64,000 bases of DNA from Marinoscillum sp964351625. GTDB lineage: Bacteria; Bacteroidota; Bacteroidia; Cytophagales; Cyclobacteriaceae. The stretch spans positions 6,250-70,249 of the forward strand of contig CAYGOV010000018.1 in NCBI GenBank assembly GCA_964351625.1. Reading direction: 5' to 3'. Numbering within the stretch: the stretch's first letter is position 1; every line of letters begins with the position of its first letter. This document shows, in pieces, positions 61,212-64,000 of this stretch. The translations under genes and the position numbers were made by a program. Below the pieces are notes generated by a model. That model had not been told where the DNA came from, did no database searches, and was given only the letters and a program-made list of their open reading frames with translations.

Positions 61212-64000
61212 TTAAAATTCCACATTCAAATTAAATCCAAATGATCTTGTTGGCGGGTTTGTGAAGTATCCACCTACACCTACACCATTATCAGAACCAC
61301 CTTGGTTCTGGAATTCAGGATCAGAGAATCTGTTTTCTTCAGGAAGTCTAGTCCATAGATTTCGTCCAACGAAACCAACAGTTACTTTACTCAAGAAGTC
61401 AACCTTACTCAACACGCTTGATGGAAGACTATAACTAAAAGAAAGCTCTCTGATTTTCAATGCAGTTGCATCCTTCACATAGTTTTCTTTGATATCGTTA
61501 TAAGCGTTTTGCCAGAAGCCCATTCTTCCGTTACTCACTGGTATGTTAGTATTCTCGACATAAACCCCATCACCAACTTCAATTACTGAATTTGGAAATA
61601 CAAAGTTCTGTCTGTCAGACGAAACACTCTCTTGTGAACGACCAGTAAACTCCATAGCATCAGATCCTTGCTCGTAGTAAACATGACCAGTTCTATAATC
61701 AAGAGTTGCTGCAAGCGAAAATCCTTTGAAGCTCATTGAAGATGATGCTCCGATTATATAATCTGGAGTAGTCTTTCCTTGTGGTGAAACTTCACCCAAA
61801 ACAGGATCTCCTGAACCAGCATCTACAATCACTCTTCCTTGTGGATCACGTGCATAAGACTGAGCTTTTATATGAGGATAAGCCTCACCTACAATCGCGA
61901 AAACACCAAAAGCTCCGTAGTTAGCAACTGAAATTTCACTGATATCTTCTCTGATTTCATCTATTACAGACTCATATCTTGTGTAATTGACGTTTGCATT
62001 CCATGCAAAATCACCAACTTTCAAAATATTACCACCCAAAGTCAATTCCATCCCTTGAGTAGTCATCTGTCCGATGTTAGTTAAGAAAGAAGAAGCTCCA
62101 GAAGCGACAGAAGGAGTAGTGTTCGTAATCAAATCAGTAGTAACCAACTGATAGACAGCACCATCCAAAGAGATTCGGTCGTTTAAGAATGTTAAATTCC
62201 AACCCAACTCCCAAGTATTCAACTTCTCTTTAGTAATACCAGCATCAACTGCTTGAGTAGCCACTTCGAAACCATTCACTGTTCCATAAGGGAAAGGGAA
62301 TCCTGCTCTTCCTTGCGAAAAGCGCTCGTTAAGCTGGAAAGCTCCCAAGTCGTTATAAACAGTAGCATTACTCAAAGTAATTTTTGCAAAAGATAAAATA
62401 CCCCCGTCAGTTAAGCTTGGTATAGCTTCAGTTAGAACAGAGGATAAACTAACCGATGGATAGAAATACCCATTGTCGTTTTGAGGTAGAGTAGAAGTGT
62501 AATCTTGTCTACCTGCGAGGTTTAAGAACAACCAATCACGGAAACCTAATGTGACATCCGCAAAAAATCCATACTCTCTTCTCATTAATTCATCAACACT
62601 AGCTATCGGAATTCCTGTACCATTAGAGATGTCATAAAAACCAGGTATACTAAGGTTATTCGCTCGAATACTGCTCGATCTACTTGAAAGTGCAATAAAT
62701 GAAGCTCCAACGATCGGCTTAATTGAGATATCTTCAGTGATATTGAAATTTCCTGATAACAATACGTTACCATTCACCTCAGATCTTTGAAATTCAGAGT
62801 CCTCAAGGAATGATTGTACCGCTTGGTGGCAGCACTGGATGTCTCCATTATATGTCTGAGCATCTCTCCACTGTCGTCCATTTCCTGAACTTCTATCTAT
62901 ACCCAATCTCCCACTTAGATTGATAGTTTCTGTTACTGCATAGGTCGCGCTCATGTTACCTACGATTCTATCAGTCTCATCTGTATTACGATTAGTTCCT
63001 ACAGCCCAATATGGGTTCTGATAGTATGCATTGTAATAGTTATCAGCATGCGCATAGCTAGCAGGGTTATCCCAATCCTTGTAACTGCTCAAAGGAATGT
63101 TAGCTGGTGTATTGAGAACGAACCAATAGAGCGTTCTATCCTGATCACCTATTTCACTACCAACAACGTCAGTTTTATCCGTGAAATAACTTGAGTTAAT
63201 ATCCAACTTCAGTTTACCCATCTTTTTAGATGCGTTCACTCTAATAGTATTACGCTCATATTCATCGTCTGGAATTATACCTGATGTTTGAACATTACCT
63301 AATGACATGTAGAAGGTACTTGTTTCGTCTCCACCAGTGAAATAAGCTGTGTTTTGTAGCGTTGTACCTACTTCGTAAAACTCTCTCAAGTTATCACCAA
63401 TAGGTGCATATGCAGCCATTTGCTCATCCAATACATAGCCTTCAGGAAAATCTGGACCAATCTGTCTTTGAACACCATCGAATCTTGGACCCCAGTTTGT
63501 ATTTTCAATTGGATCGTAGTGACCATCCCATCCAATACCGTGCTCGGTCTGGAAATCAGGCATGTAGGCTACTTGCTCGAAAGTAAGGGAAGTATTGATG
63601 CCTGCCGTGAAGCCTTTACCTCTTTTTCCTCTCTTAGTAGTAACAATTACAGCACCGTTTGCCGCTCTTGAACCATAAAGTGCTCCAGCGTTTGCTCCCT
63701 TAATAACATCAATGCTCTCAATATCTTGTGGGTTAATATCGCTAAAGGCACCTAAAGATGCTACAGCTCCATCAATCACAATCATAGCTTGGTTGTTATT
63801 CGATATCGATCTAAACCCTCTTAAAAGAATCTGTGTTTGTGGATTTACGCCATTGTCTTGAACGTTAATCTGCAATCCAGCTACTTTACCTGCAAGACCT
63901 TGAGCAACATTCTGCTGCTGTCCTTGAGTCAAAAGTTTAGAATCAATTTTCTCGGTTTGGTAAGTCACCTCATTAGGTGCTCTTTCAATACCAAATCCGG
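61212..64000 (-). CDS. SusC/RagA TonB-linked outer-membrane protein, 5' end outside the window
   Basis: The frame is open to the window edge (reads GFGIERAPNEVTYQTEKID going inward), so about 930 residues of the C-terminal part are seen and the signal peptide and CarboxypepD_reg domain are missing. The SusC plug is present: QGLAGKVAGLQINVQDNG, VIDGAVASLGAFSDINPQDI and GANAGALYGSRAANGAVIVT. The C-terminus ends in PPTRSFGFNLNVEF, a typical last strand. With the SusD gene directly downstream it forms a TonB-powered importer. No glycoside hydrolase is in the visible part, so the substrate is not determined. Confidence 0.96.
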   Translation of the reverse strand, partial: GFGIERAPNEVTYQTEKIDSKLLTQGQQQNVAQGLAGKVAGLQINVQDNGVNPQTQILLRGFRSISNNNQAMIVIDGAVASLGAFSDINPQDIESIDVIKGANAGALYGSRAANGAVIVTTKRGKRGKGFTAGINTSLTFEQVAYMPDFQTEHGIGWDGHYDPIENTNWGPRFDGVQRQIGPDFPEGYVLDEQMAAYAPIGDNLREFYEVGTTLQNTAYFTGGDETSTFYMSLGNVQTSGIIPDDEYERNTIRVNASKKMGKLKLDINSSYFTDKTDVVGSEIGDQDRTLYWFVLNTPANIPLSSYKDWDNPASYAHADNYYNAYYQNPYWAVGTNRNTDETDRIVGNMSATYAVTETINLSGRLGIDRSSGNGRQWRDAQTYNGDIQCCHQAVQSFLEDSEFQRSEVNGNVLLSGNFNITEDISIKPIVGASFIALSSRSSSIRANNLSIPGFYDISNGTGIPIASVDELMRREYGFFADVTLGFRDWLFLNLAGRQDYTSTLPQNDNGYFYPSVSLSSVLTEAIPSLTDGGILSFAKITLSNATVYNDLGAFQLNERFSQGRAGFPFPYGTVNGFEVATQAVDAGITKEKLNTWELGWNLTFLNDRISLDGAVYQLVTTDLITNTTPSVASGASSFLTNIGQMTTQGMELTLGGNILKVGDFAWNANVNYTRYESVIDEIREDISEISVANYGAFGVFAIVGEAYPHIKAQSYARDPQGRVIVDAGSGDPVLGEVSPQGKTTPDYIIGASSSMSFKGFSLAATLDYRTGHVYYEQGSDAMEFTGRSQESVSSDRQNFVFPNSVIEVGDGVYVENTNIPVSNGRMGFWQNAYNDIKENYVKDATALKIRELSFSYSLPSSVLSKVDFLSKVTVGFVGRNLWTRLPEENRFSDPEFQNQGGSDNGVGVGGYFTNPPTRSFGFNLNVEF

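Noticed and set aside
63403..63420. A further copy of the GCATATGC motif inside susC
   Set aside because: Only the central TGCATATGCAG matches and the flanks do not; it lies within coding sequence and is probably chance.
58011..64000. Polysaccharide utilisation locus
   Set aside because: SusC, SusD and two lipoproteins are present, but no glycoside hydrolase, lyase or sulfatase is visible, so the substrate class is left open.

Overview
The window looks like the chromosome of a marine or environmental Bacteroidota, most likely order Cytophagales. Supporting traits seen in the sequence: a SusC/SusD outer-membrane pair, many lipoproteins and beta-barrels, a protein with a type IX secretion C-terminal domain, a DNA polymerase III alpha subunit carrying its own proofreading domain, menaquinone (menB) and biotin genes, AT-leaning composition, weak Shine-Dalgarno signals and TAnnTTTG-type -7 promoter boxes. 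I see no rRNA or tRNA gene, no CRISPR array, no transposase and no integrase.

Layout. 1-8.4 kb: a partial lipoprotein, a secreted unknown, aconitase, an AI-2E-family permease, a two-domain M16 peptidase and a lipoprotein. 8.4-21.9 kb: a regulatory and cell-surface island. It holds a NarL-type response regulator and its large beta-propeller sensor kinase (minus strand), then two diverged copies of a beta-barrel plus lipoprotein gene pair around a lipoprotein/barrel/small-protein/WD40 cassette and a gene relic, then a LuxR-type regulator without a phospho-acceptor aspartate. A near-palindromic 16-17 bp motif occurs at three places around these regulators and probably ties them together. 22-25.7 kb: an accessory zone. 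It has a six-fold 22-bp AACGTT array upstream of an HU-like gene, a long non-coding stretch, and two orphan genes (a membrane protein and a Shedu/DUF4263-like nuclease) separated by large imperfect hairpins that look like integron-type cassette boundaries. A TPR-CHAT protein follows.

28-39.5 kb: small membrane proteins, a TolB-like propeller lipoprotein, an M28-PDZ peptidase, a cluster of DnaA boxes in front of the exonuclease-DnaE fusion, a HTH regulator, a CsgG/FlgO-like protein and thioredoxin. 39.5-46.8 kb: a thioredoxin-fold TPR protein, biotin genes bioA, bioD and bioF with menB inserted on the opposite strand, an LpxR-like lipid A deacylase, a quinone-oxidoreductase-like enzyme and an ArsC-family protein. 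46.8-64 kb: a BNR/VPS10 propeller protein, a DUF1501/DUF1800 pair (the first with a T9SS tail), a two-domain fasciclin lipoprotein, a TonB-dependent receptor, and a minus-strand operon of SusC (cut by the window end), SusD and two surface lipoproteins.

Proteins were read by eye from translated sequence. No database search was run, so family names rest on recognised motifs and gene order.
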